Shown here: piece by piece, positions 6,259 through 13,917 of the stretch | Layout: each line of letters starts with the position of its first letter | Position numbering within the stretch: the stretch's first letter is position 1 | DNA from: Bacteroidales bacterium | Lineage (GTDB): Bacteria > Bacteroidota > Bacteroidia > Bacteroidales > Dysgonomonadaceae | Assembly: GCA_012728155.1 (NCBI GenBank) | Contig: JAAYFR010000186.1 | Span: 1 to 15,597 of the forward strand | Length of the DNA: 15,597 nt | Reading direction: 5' to 3' | Program-made: the position numbers and the translations under genes | Notes under the pieces: model-generated | Databases searched by the model: none | What the model was told of the DNA's origin: nothing | Seen by the model: the letters and a program-made list of their open reading frames with translations, nothing else

Positions 6259-6675
6259 ATGCAAATAGAAATAAAAAACTTAGAGGAGCTTCAAGCCGCA
6301 GCAGATAAATTCATCGAGGAAATGGGCGATCATACGGTTTTTGCCTTTTACGGAGATATGGGAGCGGGGAAGACTACTTTTATCAAGGCGGTCTGTAGAG
6401 AGCTCGGAGTGGCGGAGACCGTTTCCAGTCCCACCTTTGCCATTATCAATGAATATAGGGGGGGGGACGGGAATCCTATTTATCATTTCGATTTTTATCG
6501 TATCCACAAACTCGAAGAGCTGTTCGATTTTGGGTATGAAGATTATCTCTATAGCGGTCATACCTGCTTTATTGAATGGCCGGAGCTGGTGGAGCAGATT
6601 TTGCCGGAAAATAGCGTCAAGCTATCGATACGGGAAACAGAAAGTGGAAGCCGAATGATAGAGACAGCACCCTGA
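6259..6675 (+). CDS. tsaE: TsaE, ATPase subunit for tRNA threonylcarbamoyladenosine (t6A) synthesis
   Basis: A 138-residue cytoplasmic P-loop ATPase that works with TsaB and TsaD to place threonylcarbamoyl on A37 of ANN-decoding tRNAs. The Walker A motif is GDMGAGKTT (32-40, Lys38). The family switch SSPTFAIINEY (56-66), the HFDFYRI motif with Asp78 and EWPE (106-109) are all present, and the length is normal. The frame opens at 6193, but MQIEIKNLEEL at 6259 matches the family start. A run of nine G (6458-6466) encodes R-G-G just after INEY and is an unusual slippage-prone tract inside the coding sequence; the frame is intact here. The position after porX suggests one transcript. From memory, porX and tsaE are neighbours in other Bacteroidetes as well. 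Confidence 0.95.
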   Translation: MQIEIKNLEELQAAADKFIEEMGDHTVFAFYGDMGAGKTTFIKAVCRELGVAETVSSPTFAIINEYRGGDGNPIYHFDFYRIHKLEELFDFGYEDYLYSGHTCFIEWPELVEQILPENSVKLSIRETESGSRMIETAP

Positions 6676-6699
6676 AATTAACCTATTCTATTCAACGAA

Positions 6700-6732
6700 T
6701 TGTGAAAGAATCACTCAAAATCTGTATATTCG
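6700..6732 (+). promoter_or_regulatory. Probable promoter of the TPR gene
   Basis: TTGT (6700-6703), a 21-base spacer and TATATTCG (6725-6732) match the Bacteroidetes pattern, with one mismatch in the -7 box. The start would be about 12 bases before the ATG at 6752. It lies just past the tsaE stop, so the TPR gene probably has its own transcript. Confidence 0.4.
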
Positions 6733-6751
6733 CACACTGAAACGATTAAAG

Positions 6752-8818
6752 ATGAAAAAAACGTTCATTGCAGCCTTTATTTTGCTCGCATCACTTACGA
6801 CAACTGCACAGGTCAATACCGACCGTGTGATGATGATCGGTAAGAATGCACTCTATTATGAAGATTACGTGCTGGCGATACAGTATTTTAACCGGGTAAT
6901 CACCGCCAAGCCTTATCTGGCCGACCCCTACTATTTCAGGGCCCTCGCCAAGTTCATGCTCGATGATTTTCAAGGAGCGGAAGTCGATGCGAGTGATTGT
7001 TTGGTGCGTAACCCCTATTATACTGCTGCCTACCAGCTTCGTGGCGCCGCACGGCAGAATCAGGAGAAATATGAGGAATCCGCCACCGATTACCAGAGAA
7101 GCCTCGAGTTCTACCCCGAAGACAGACTCACATTGGTTAATATGGGTATCGTAAATATTGAGATGAAGCAGTATGATGTCGCGGAGAAATTTTTTGATGT
7201 GCTGTTACGGCGTTTTTCGGATTATACTCCCGGTTATCTCGCCCGTTCGCATATGTACATCCAGATGGAGGATACTGTCAAGGCAATGGACGACCTGAAT
7301 ATGGCGATCGAGAAGGATCCCTATACTGCGCAGACTTTTTCAGCACGCGGATTACTCCTATTTCAGCAAGGTGAGTATAACAGTTCACTGGCTGATATGG
7401 ATGAGGCGATCAGGTTGGATCCCTATTTCGATGGGAATTATATCAATCGTGGGCTGGTGAAATACCATCTGAATGATCTCCGTGGTGCGATGGCGGACTA
7501 CGACAGGGTGATCGAGATGGATGAAAACAACCTTATCGCCCGTTTCAACAGGGGCTTGTTGCGTGCACAGGTGGCCGATAACAATAGGGCGATACGCGAT
7601 TTCGACAAGGTGATCGAGCTGGATCCGGAAAATATCATCGCTTACCTGAATAGGGCAATGCTGTATAACGAGATAGGCGACAAGGAGAGTGCGTTGAGCG
7701 ATCTCAATATTGTACTTACAGCCTATCCCGATTTCTTCAGCGGTTATTATATGCGTTCCCAGTTGAAACGTGAGTTGAATGACCTGCGTGGAGCTGAGCA
7801 GGACTATTTGCTTGCGCGGGCTGAAGAGTCGAAAGCCCGTAATGTGGCGACTGTAGATCCTGAGCCCTTCAAACAGGCGAAGGAGAGGTCGGAGAGTAAA
7901 GATACGCGGGAGCAGACAGATAGCGATATTGAGAAGTTTAATCTCTTGGTGGTTGCCGATAAGAAAGAGTTGGAAAATACAAAGTACCAGCGTCAGAGCA
8001 GGGGGCGGGTGCAGAATATCAGTGCTCCGATTGAACCGGAACCGAGGTTTGTGCCCACCTATTACGAGCGTGATTTTGAAGTGCGCCGACCGGTTTATTA
8101 CTCCGAGACGATGGATGAGGCCAATAGGGAACTAGGCCTCACCTGGTTGCTGAAGATAACAAACCGGGATGCGCCGCTGAATGAATTCCAGGTGCAGACA
8201 CACTTCCGCTCAATCGACAACTACTCCGCCAAGATAGACCGGGAGCCCGGGAATGCTTCGCTCTATTTCGGACGGGGGATGGATTTTATGTTGATTCAGG
8301 ATTATGAAAATGGGTTGAAAGAGATGAGGCGGGCTATGGAGTTGAATCCGGATCTGTTAGTGGCTCATTTTGCATGGGCGGTGATGCGCTCCAAGCAGAT
8401 TGAATATGACCGTCTACAAAGTGATCCACTTATGATGGACAGAAGTGTGGGGATCGATTTTCCCGGAGCTACAGGCAGTGGCATAACCGGCAGATCTAAA
8501 TTGCCGGAGATCTCTACCAAATCGATTGAATATGAAGAGATATTGAGAGAGTATGAGACGATTATCCGGTTGAATCCCAAATTTATCTACGCCTATTATA
8601 ACCGTGCGGAGATTTTTACTCTCGAGAAAGATTATCGAGCTGCCATCGCCGACTATACCAAAGCGATTGAAATCGAGCCCCAGTTTGCAGAAGCCTATTT
8701 TAACCGGGGCATATCGCGCCTCTCCATTGGTGAAACACAAGAAGGACTCAACGACCTTCGTAAAGCCGGTGAATTGGGTGTGGTGGAATCCTATAGTATC
8801 ATCAAACGGATGCAGTAA
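6752..8818 (+). CDS. Secreted tetratricopeptide repeat protein, two TPR blocks
   Basis: A 688-residue protein with a Sec signal peptide (MKKTFIAAFILLASLTTTAQ, likely cleaved before Q20 or V21), so it acts outside the cytoplasm. Residues about 27-365 form ten consecutive 34-residue TPR units. Repeated landmarks are Y..RG..., AI.D.D.AI..DP and a Pro near position 32, for example YNSSLADMDEAIRLDPYFDG. A charged linker (about 370-430), predicted flexible by composition, and a segment with ITNRDAPLNEFQVQTHFRS (467-485) separate these from a second TPR block at about 500-680. TPR arrays bind protein partners. The two-block layout suggests a scaffold or adaptor in the periplasm or at the outer membrane, but no partner is encoded nearby. 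The product is not recognised as a named protein. The ATG at 6752 directly precedes the signal peptide. Confidence 0.9.
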   Translation: MKKTFIAAFILLASLTTTAQVNTDRVMMIGKNALYYEDYVLAIQYFNRVITAKPYLADPYYFRALAKFMLDDFQGAEVDASDCLVRNPYYTAAYQLRGAARQNQEKYEESATDYQRSLEFYPEDRLTLVNMGIVNIEMKQYDVAEKFFDVLLRRFSDYTPGYLARSHMYIQMEDTVKAMDDLNMAIEKDPYTAQTFSARGLLLFQQGEYNSSLADMDEAIRLDPYFDGNYINRGLVKYHLNDLRGAMADYDRVIEMDENNLIARFNRGLLRAQVADNNRAIRDFDKVIELDPENIIAYLNRAMLYNEIGDKESALSDLNIVLTAYPDFFSGYYMRSQLKRELNDLRGAEQDYLLARAEESKARNVATVDPEPFKQAKERSESKDTREQTDSDIEKFNLLVVADKKELENTKYQRQSRGRVQNISAPIEPEPRFVPTYYERDFEVRRPVYYSETMDEANRELGLTWLLKITNRDAPLNEFQVQTHFRSIDNYSAKIDREPGNASLYFGRGMDFMLIQDYENGLKEMRRAMELNPDLLVAHFAWAVMRSKQIEYDRLQSDPLMMDRSVGIDFPGATGSGITGRSKLPEISTKSIEYEEILREYETIIRLNPKFIYAYYNRAEIFTLEKDYRAAIADYTKAIEIEPQFAEAYFNRGISRLSIGETQEGLNDLRKAGELGVVESYSIIKRMQ

Positions 8819-8856
8819 AATAAAATCGACTCCTGAACGATAGTGCTACGGGACTC

Positions 8857-8887
8857 TTTATTTATAACCATATTTGTACTAAGTTTG
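8857..8887 (+). promoter_or_regulatory. Promoter of the Nim-like flavoprotein gene
   Basis: TTTA (8857-8860), a 19-base spacer and TAAGTTTG (8880-8887), a perfect match to TAnnTTTG. The ATG at 8904 is 16 bases after the -7 box, so the leader is very short. An alternative -7, CATATTTG (8869-8876), is one base off. Confidence 0.5.
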
Positions 8888-8903
8888 TACCTAAAAAAAA
8901 TCC

Positions 8904-9407
8904 ATGCGTACCTATTCCATTGAAGAATCCCATCGAATTAAGCGTATTATCGATGGCTGTCGGCTTTGCTATGTGGGGATGGCCGATGAGAACGGAAAGC
9001 CTTATGTGCTACCCATGAATTTCGGGTATGAAGAAGGTGTGCTCTATTTACATTCTGCGCAGGATGGGAGCTCCATCTCTATCTTAGAGAAAAATCCTCG
9101 GGTCTGCATCACTTTTTGCACTGATCCACAGTTAGTGTGGCAGGACGAAGAGGTGGCTTGCAGCTACCGGATGCGTGCCGAGAGTGTGATCTGCCACGGA
9201 GAAGTGGTTTTTGAGGAGAATTACGATGAGAAGGTGAAGGCATTGAATTGCATTATGCGGCAGTATTCCGACCGGGAATTTAATTATTCTACCCCTGCTG
9301 TCAAGAATGTGAAGATATGGAAAGTGGCGATGGATGAGGTTTCCGCCAAAGAGTTCGGAGTACCCAGCAAAAATGTTGTGCGGTATAAAGATCGTTCCCA
9401 GTTTTAG
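8904..9407 (+). CDS. Pyridoxamine 5'-phosphate oxidase-like flavin-binding protein (Nim-like)
   Basis: A 167-residue split-barrel flavin-binding protein of the PNPOx-like superfamily, closest in pattern to the NimA/'5-nitroimidazole resistance' group. The N-terminus (IDGCRLCYVGMADENGKPYV, 17-36) and VLPMNFGYEEGVLYLHSAQDG (35-55) are the typical first strands that bind FMN. NPRVCITF and the CSYRMRAESVICHGEV stretch (about 86-101) are characteristic of Nim-like members. These small dimers reduce or bind flavin/haem-type cofactors. Most chromosomal copies have no proven role, and membership does not by itself imply drug resistance. The gene has its own promoter. The 82-base gap to the thioredoxin gene shows no terminator, so co-transcription is possible but unproven. 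Confidence 0.85.
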   Translation: MRTYSIEESHRIKRIIDGCRLCYVGMADENGKPYVLPMNFGYEEGVLYLHSAQDGSSISILEKNPRVCITFCTDPQLVWQDEEVACSYRMRAESVICHGEVVFEENYDEKVKALNCIMRQYSDREFNYSTPAVKNVKIWKVAMDEVSAKEFGVPSKNVVRYKDRSQF

Positions 9408-9489
9408 CGGTCCCAATAAAACATTCCTCCATAGATAGTTGTTGAATGAAATTGAGCAATGACAAATCACAAACAAAAAAAGAGAGAGG

Positions 9490-9942
9490 ATGAAAAGAGT
9501 AACACTATTTTTTGCCGCGTTGATGGTGATAACTTCCTCCTTCGCAAGTGAACCGAAGGAAAAGGAGAGTGCAAAACCGATAGAGTTGACAAGAGCGACT
9601 TTCCTGGAAAAGGTGTTCGATTATCAGAAAAATCCCGAGGTGTGGAGTTATAAAGGTGATAAGCCGGCAATCGTGGATTTTTATGCCGACTGGTGTGGCC
9701 CTTGTAGGAAAGTATCACCTATATTGGCGGAATTGGCAGCAGAATATGGTGATGAGATCTATGTCTATAAAATCAATGTAGATAAGGAAAAAGAGCTGGC
9801 AACTATCTTCGGGGCAAGGAGTATTCCGATGTTCCTGTTTATTCCCATGAATCAGGATCCCCAAATTGGGATGGGTGCTCTTCCCAAAAAATCGTTCAAG
9901 GAGGTGATAGACACTTTTTTATTGACGAAGGAGACTCCTTGA
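9490..9942 (+). CDS. Exported thioredoxin-family protein
   Basis: A 150-residue thioredoxin-fold protein with an N-terminal signal peptide (MKRVTLFFAALMVITSSFAS, cleavage near residue 20), so it works in the periplasm. The active site is the classical DWCGPCRK (Cys69 and Cys72), preceded by VDFYA. The cis-proline loop is SIPMF (Pro113). A short charged segment (21-30) and about 25 extra residues precede the thioredoxin core. The CGPC site is reducing-type rather than the CPHC of DsbA, so it probably reduces or isomerises disulfides in exported proteins and would need an electron source such as a membrane DsbD-like protein, not seen here. Similar periplasmic thioredoxins (TrxP) are known in Bacteroides. 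An AGAGAGAGG stretch just before the ATG serves as a purine-rich ribosome-binding site. Confidence 0.92.
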   Translation: MKRVTLFFAALMVITSSFASEPKEKESAKPIELTRATFLEKVFDYQKNPEVWSYKGDKPAIVDFYADWCGPCRKVSPILAELAAEYGDEIYVYKINVDKEKELATIFGARSIPMFLFIPMNQDPQIGMGALPKKSFKEVIDTFLLTKETP

Positions 9943-9946
9943 TGAT

Positions 9947-10009
9947 ATCTCCACAGGGTAATGTTCTTGGAGATAAAAGCTTTGCATGATGACGATTATG
10001 GAGATAAAA
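9947..10009. repeat. Inverted and direct repeats before the RNA methyltransferase gene
   Basis: ATCTCCA (9947-9953) is the exact inverse of TGGAGAT (9968-9974). TGGAGATAAAA occurs twice as a direct repeat, at 9968-9978 and 9999-10009, 31 bases apart. The first pair could make a hairpin after the thioredoxin stop, but no T-run follows. The repeated element might be a regulatory site for the downstream gene. Confidence 0.3.
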
Positions 10010-10041
10010 TGACAAGCTGCTTTGTGTAATAATGGATAGGG

Positions 10042-10827
10042 ATGATTACAAGTTTGCAGAATCCGGCGATCAAGAATATCGTCAAGTTATCGAAAAATAG
10101 GGAGAGGAGGGAGCAGCAACTTTTCGTGATCGAAGGTGCGCGGGAGTTGTCGTTGGCATTGCAGAGCGGTTATCGTCCCGAAGCACTCTATGTCTGTGGT
10201 GAAATATTCGAAAAGACAAAATATCCCGACCTGCTCAGCTTTCTTCCCGGGGAGATTGTTTTTGATATCTCATTTCCGGTCTTCGAAAAGATTGCCTATC
10301 GGGAGAATTCCGACGGGATAGTGGCGTTGGTAAAATCTAAATCGCATGGCTTGGGCGACCTGGTACTTTCAAAAAATCCATTCCTCATATTGCTCGAATC
10401 GGTGGAGAAACCGGGTAACTTAGGTGCAATCCTCCGCACTGCCGATGCCGCGGCGGTGGATGCGGTGATTGTATGCGATCCGCAGAGCGACCTTTATAAC
10501 CCCAATGTGATCCGTTCGAGTGTGGGCGGCCTTTTTACTGTGCAGACGGCTGTCTGCTCTTCGGAAGAGGCGTTTGAATGGCTACAAAACCACAATATCA
10601 CTTCTTACGCAGCAGAATTGCAGGCGGCAGAATTTTATCAGCAGACAGATTTCTCCCGGCCTTCGGCCATTGTGATGGGTACCGAAGCGGAGGGTTTATC
10701 GGATTTCTGGCTCAAGAATGCCACAAAGCGAATCAAAATTCCCATGCGTGGGAAGATCGATTCGCTTAATGTGTCGGTATCCACTGCCGTGCTCACCTTT
10801 GAAGCGATGCGGCAGCGCGGGTTCTAA
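10042..10827 (+). CDS. TrmH/SpoU-family RNA 2'-O-ribose methyltransferase
   Basis: A 261-residue SPOUT methyltransferase that transfers a methyl group from S-adenosylmethionine to a ribose 2'-OH in rRNA or tRNA. The N-terminus (about 1-95) has the substrate-binding pattern NPAIKNIVKLSKNRERREQ, QLFVIEGARE and the short SpoU_sub-bind-type segment. The catalytic domain shows SPOUT motif 1 (PGNLGAILRTADA, 124-136, catalytic Arg132), motif 2 (VMGTEAEGLS, 211-220) and motif 3 (IPMRGKIDSLNVSVSTAV, 233-250), which form the trefoil knot. The length fits the 'RNA methyltransferase, RsmB/TrmH family' group with an N-terminal domain. The exact nucleotide target cannot be told from sequence. No clear promoter is seen. 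The gene is convergent with the S9 peptidase. Confidence 0.93.
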   Translation: MITSLQNPAIKNIVKLSKNRERREQQLFVIEGARELSLALQSGYRPEALYVCGEIFEKTKYPDLLSFLPGEIVFDISFPVFEKIAYRENSDGIVALVKSKSHGLGDLVLSKNPFLILLESVEKPGNLGAILRTADAAAVDAVIVCDPQSDLYNPNVIRSSVGGLFTVQTAVCSSEEAFEWLQNHNITSYAAELQAAEFYQQTDFSRPSAIVMGTEAEGLSDFWLKNATKRIKIPMRGKIDSLNVSVSTAVLTFEAMRQRGF

Positions 10828-10850
10828 GCATACTGGAATCTTTGCTGTGT

Positions 10851-10896
10851 TTCGGTGGAGATATTATTGACATTGGCACATTCGTCAATCACCGAA
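10851..10896. terminator. Hairpin between convergent genes, possible bidirectional terminator
   Basis: TTCGGTG (10851-10857) pairs with CACCGAA (10890-10896), and inside it ATTGAC (10866-10871) pairs with GTCAAT (10884-10889), leaving an 8-base bulge on one side. A second CACCGAA follows at 10898-10904. The hairpin lies between the methyltransferase stop and the S9 peptidase stop and overlaps the end of the peptidase gene. There is no T-run, so it is a weak terminator at best. Confidence 0.3.
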
Positions 10897-13693
10897 TCAC
10901 CGAATCATTTATATCCATCTCATATCCCCAAGTTTTTCCCTTCTCCGTAGCGGGTACACCTTTTGTCATCCAGTCAGGCGCCGGATCACCTTTCAGGTAA
11001 TGATCGAAGAACTGTTGCAGGCGGATGGAGAGATCTTTGGAGTTACGTCGCTCCTTCAGGTTGTGTGCTTCATTGTTGTATTGCAGCATCCAGACCGGTT
11101 TCCCCAGCCGGCGTAACGCCATGAAATATTCGATGCCCTGGTACCAGGGGACAGCCCCGTCGTTGTCGTTGTGCATGATCAGCAAAGGGGTATTGACCTT
11201 GTCCGCATAAAAAACGGGGGAATTTTCAATATAGAGGTGCAACGAATCGCTCATGGCTGCTCCGATACGCGATTGGGTCTGCTCATACTGGAATTGGCGG
11301 CTCCTTCCCGATTCCCACCGTATTCCTCCGTAGGCGCTGGTCATATTCGATACCGGCGCGCCGGCGCCGGCTGCCTTGAACATATCGGTCTTCGTCACTA
11401 AATAGGCCACCTGATAGCCTCCCCAGCTCTGCCCTTGTATCGCCATGTTCTCTTTGTCCACCCAGCTGTTTTCTGCCAAGGCCTGAGCTCCTGCCACCAC
11501 CGAGTTATAGGCATCCATTCCCGGTTGCCCCGTACCGTAATGGATATCGGGTGTGAAAACGATGTAGCCACGGCTTACAAAGAAAGGGATATTGATGATG
11601 GATCGGCTGGGGGCAGGAGCAAAGTAGCTGTAGAGGTTATCTGAATGCTGTTCGTAGAAATAGATCATCACCGGATATTTTTTCGAAGGATCGAAATCTT
11701 CGGGTTTATAGACAATCCCTTGGAGTGGTATGCCGGTAAATGATCGCCAGGCGAAGAGCTCGGCTCTCCCCCAGTTATATGCGCACATCTGCGGATTGAT
11801 ATCGGTCAGCTTTTCGTTCGATTGCCAAAGAGTCCGGGTGATGTAGAGGTCGGGTGATGTCTGGAAATTGCTCTTTTGAAAGGCATACACCTCTTTCTCT
11901 TTTGCCTTTGTAACGGATGAGAACGAGAACTTGTCCATTATTCTTCTCTTCAGCGGGTTCCGTCCTTTTTGTGCGAGAGTATAGTAGCCGGACTGCTTGG
12001 TTGTCCGGTCGAAAGCAGAAAGCAGCAGCAGGTCATCGGGTTCGATAAAACGTTTTTCGGGATCGGTATTCACATACCGGAAGGTGATAGAATCGTTTCG
12101 TCCCGTATGGGCGGTGATATTTTCCGGTCTTTTCTTTCCTGTGGGGTCTATCTTCCAGATATCGAAAGCATCGTTCACAAAAATATATTCGTCATTCTCT
12201 CCCCATGCCGCAACTCCATAGGAGCCGGGTGTGAAAGGTATGTCATTCTTCTCATCCCAGAAGTTGACCGGGATATCTTTGGTAATGCTCCTGGTAGATT
12301 TGCCATGGTTGTCGTACACGAACCACTGTCGTTCGTTGGCATCCCACCAGTAAACAAAATTTCCCTGTGGCGAGATCATGGGCCTGCCGGAAACGGGGGT
12401 GGCGACAGTTTGCAGTTCTCCTGTCTGGAAGTCCCAAAGCCAGGTGTCGTTTTTGGAAGAGATGTCCCACTGGCTTTCGAGTTGATAAGGCTCATTCGAC
12501 CAGAGCAATGCAAAACGGCCGTTCCCTTCGTCCGAGATATTACAGAAAGGCATCATCTCGTTGGCGATAGGAATAAATCGGTTGGGTTGGTCGGGAAGCA
12601 CTATTCCCCTATAGGTTTGGCGTTGTTTGTTCTTTAATTCCACCAATTGTTGGGGTTGGATCAACGGTTCCTGCCAGTGCCAGATGTCGAGTGTGGCGGT
12701 TTCGAAATCGACGATGGTAGTATCTTTGGGTGCTTGACGGGGGGCAGCTCCGAGGATGATGCGTGATCCATTCTTGCTGAATCTGGGGGTGGAGAATTCA
12801 TTGAAAATCCAATTTTCAGGAAGTCCTGAAGCATTTCTGTCGGCAAGTACCATGGCCGAATCGTTTCCGTTGCGGAAATAGCGGATATCGAATACTTTTT
12901 GTTCGGTTTTTGAGGTATCTCTCGAGGCGAGGTAGATAAGTTGCTCTCCGCTCTCATCGAAAGCGAGCGATTTATAGGTTGCTTTCTCGTTGGAGATTCG
13001 CTTTGAAATATTTTTTGTCAGGTCGTAAAACAGGATGCCGGGTCTGTCGGTAGAGTCTTTCTTGTCCGGTTCAATGATAATTGCCAAGGAGTTCCCGAAT
13101 TTACTGAACAGATTTTCTTTTGCGTTCCGGACAGTATCCTCCTGCTGTGTGGCTATATTTCTGATTATCAAGAGCTCTTTTGGTTTGGCCGAATTATTCT
13201 TTTTCTCTGTCGTGTCGGCTTTTTCTGTGATGGCATAAGCAATGTGAGAGCCCATTTTTTCCGCTGTCTTGAACGATTTTACCGCGGCTATCTTTTCAAT
13301 ATGGAATGAATTGTTGTGGATGATCGCCAATGAGTCTTCCGGCATCTCATCTGCTTTTTTCTTTTTGATACGTGCTTCCCGCCTTTCGCTAAATGGGGCT
13401 TTTATCAATCCTACTGTATATTTCCCATCAGGAGAAAGAGTTTGCTTGTTGATCCCTTTGAGTGTCAGCTCCTGATTTTTTTTCAAGTTGTGGATGAAAA
13501 GAAGGCTGTCTCCCTCCTGCGGGCTGATAATAGCGCTGATAAAATTGCCGTCGTCACTTATAGTGATGTTTTGGAGACTCTTCCAATCGTCGTATACCGA
13601 ATGGTCAAGCATTTTCTTCTGGGCGAGCAGGGTTGTACTTACACAGAACAAAACTATGGGGAAGCAGGGTTTTAGAAAAGATGAAAAGCGCAT
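10889..13693 (-). CDS. Exported S9-family (prolyl-oligopeptidase-like) serine peptidase
   Basis: A 934-residue exported peptidase. The N-terminus MRFSSFLKPCFPIVLFCVST...LLAQ is a signal peptide. A long beta-propeller-like region (about 30-640) contains many TolB/WD-type strands, such as ITISDDGNFISAI and MISPQGNFVYWWD. The C-terminal alpha/beta-hydrolase domain (about 650-925) holds the triad: Ser756 in GQSWGGYQ, Asp845 in HNDNDGAVP and His877 in NEAHNL. This layout matches large Bacteroidetes S9 peptidases, which cleave after Pro or Ala in oligopeptides in the periplasm or at the surface. No type IX secretion C-terminal domain is visible. The frame opens at 13750, but the ATG at 13693 sits directly before the signal peptide and is preferred. 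The promoter is at 13807-13838, giving a leader of about 107 bases. Confidence 0.92.
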   Translation of the reverse strand: MRFSSFLKPCFPIVLFCVSTTLLAQKKMLDHSVYDDWKSLQNITISDDGNFISAIISPQEGDSLLFIHNLKKNQELTLKGINKQTLSPDGKYTVGLIKAPFSERREARIKKKKADEMPEDSLAIIHNNSFHIEKIAAVKSFKTAEKMGSHIAYAITEKADTTEKKNNSAKPKELLIIRNIATQQEDTVRNAKENLFSKFGNSLAIIIEPDKKDSTDRPGILFYDLTKNISKRISNEKATYKSLAFDESGEQLIYLASRDTSKTEQKVFDIRYFRNGNDSAMVLADRNASGLPENWIFNEFSTPRFSKNGSRIILGAAPRQAPKDTTIVDFETATLDIWHWQEPLIQPQQLVELKNKQRQTYRGIVLPDQPNRFIPIANEMMPFCNISDEGNGRFALLWSNEPYQLESQWDISSKNDTWLWDFQTGELQTVATPVSGRPMISPQGNFVYWWDANERQWFVYDNHGKSTRSITKDIPVNFWDEKNDIPFTPGSYGVAAWGENDEYIFVNDAFDIWKIDPTGKKRPENITAHTGRNDSITFRYVNTDPEKRFIEPDDLLLLSAFDRTTKQSGYYTLAQKGRNPLKRRIMDKFSFSSVTKAKEKEVYAFQKSNFQTSPDLYITRTLWQSNEKLTDINPQMCAYNWGRAELFAWRSFTGIPLQGIVYKPEDFDPSKKYPVMIYFYEQHSDNLYSYFAPAPSRSIINIPFFVSRGYIVFTPDIHYGTGQPGMDAYNSVVAGAQALAENSWVDKENMAIQGQSWGGYQVAYLVTKTDMFKAAGAGAPVSNMTSAYGGIRWESGRSRQFQYEQTQSRIGAAMSDSLHLYIENSPVFYADKVNTPLLIMHNDNDGAVPWYQGIEYFMALRRLGKPVWMLQYNNEAHNLKERRNSKDLSIRLQQFFDHYLKGDPAPDWMTKGVPATEKGKTWGYEMDINDSVIR

Positions 13694-13806
13694 AGCCTGG
13701 GAGTTAGAAGTTAGAACTAAGAATTCTTTTAGGAACGAGAGGAGAGTCAAGCCTATTGAAACAATGCCGGGTGACGACAGAAAAAAATATCTTGATTCTT
13801 CTGCGA

Positions 13807-13838
13807 CGAAAGTACAAGAAATCTTTGTTTTTTACAAA
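13807..13838 (-). promoter_or_regulatory. Promoter of the S9 peptidase gene
   Basis: On the minus strand, TTTG (13838-13835), a 20-base spacer and TACTTTCG (13814-13807) match the Bacteroidetes promoter with one mismatch. Its -33 box lies immediately beside that of the divergent promoter. Confidence 0.5.
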
Positions 13839-13839
13839 C

Positions 13840-13874
13840 TTTGAAAATAATCTTATAGAATTATGTTATATTTG
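13840..13874 (+). promoter_or_regulatory. Promoter of the metallophosphoesterase gene
   Basis: TATATTTG (13867-13874) is a perfect -7 match. TTTG (13840-13843) lies 23 bases upstream, a little further than usual, so the exact -33 contact could be shifted. The ATG at 13918 would have a leader of about 37 bases. Confidence 0.5.
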
Positions 13875-13917
13875 TAATTCGACTTACTTTTATTACGTAA
13901 TTAAAAACTGAATCATC

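Noticed and set aside
8904..9407. Calling this a nitroimidazole-resistance gene
   Set aside because: Nim-like proteins are widespread chromosomal flavoproteins. The sequence supports the fold, not a resistance phenotype.
11969..12637. 222-codon plus-strand frame inside the S9 peptidase gene
   Set aside because: It is antisense to a clear beta-propeller coding sequence and its translation shows no domain pattern.
10889..13693. Type IX secretion C-terminal sorting domain on the S9 peptidase, suggested by porX in the same window
   Set aside because: The C-terminus ends within a few residues of the hydrolase fold and shows no beta-sandwich sorting domain or its conserved motifs.
13695..13720. 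Tandem GTTAGAA repeats upstream of the S9 peptidase as a CRISPR or satellite fragment
   Set aside because: Only two short imperfect copies occur with no spacer structure.
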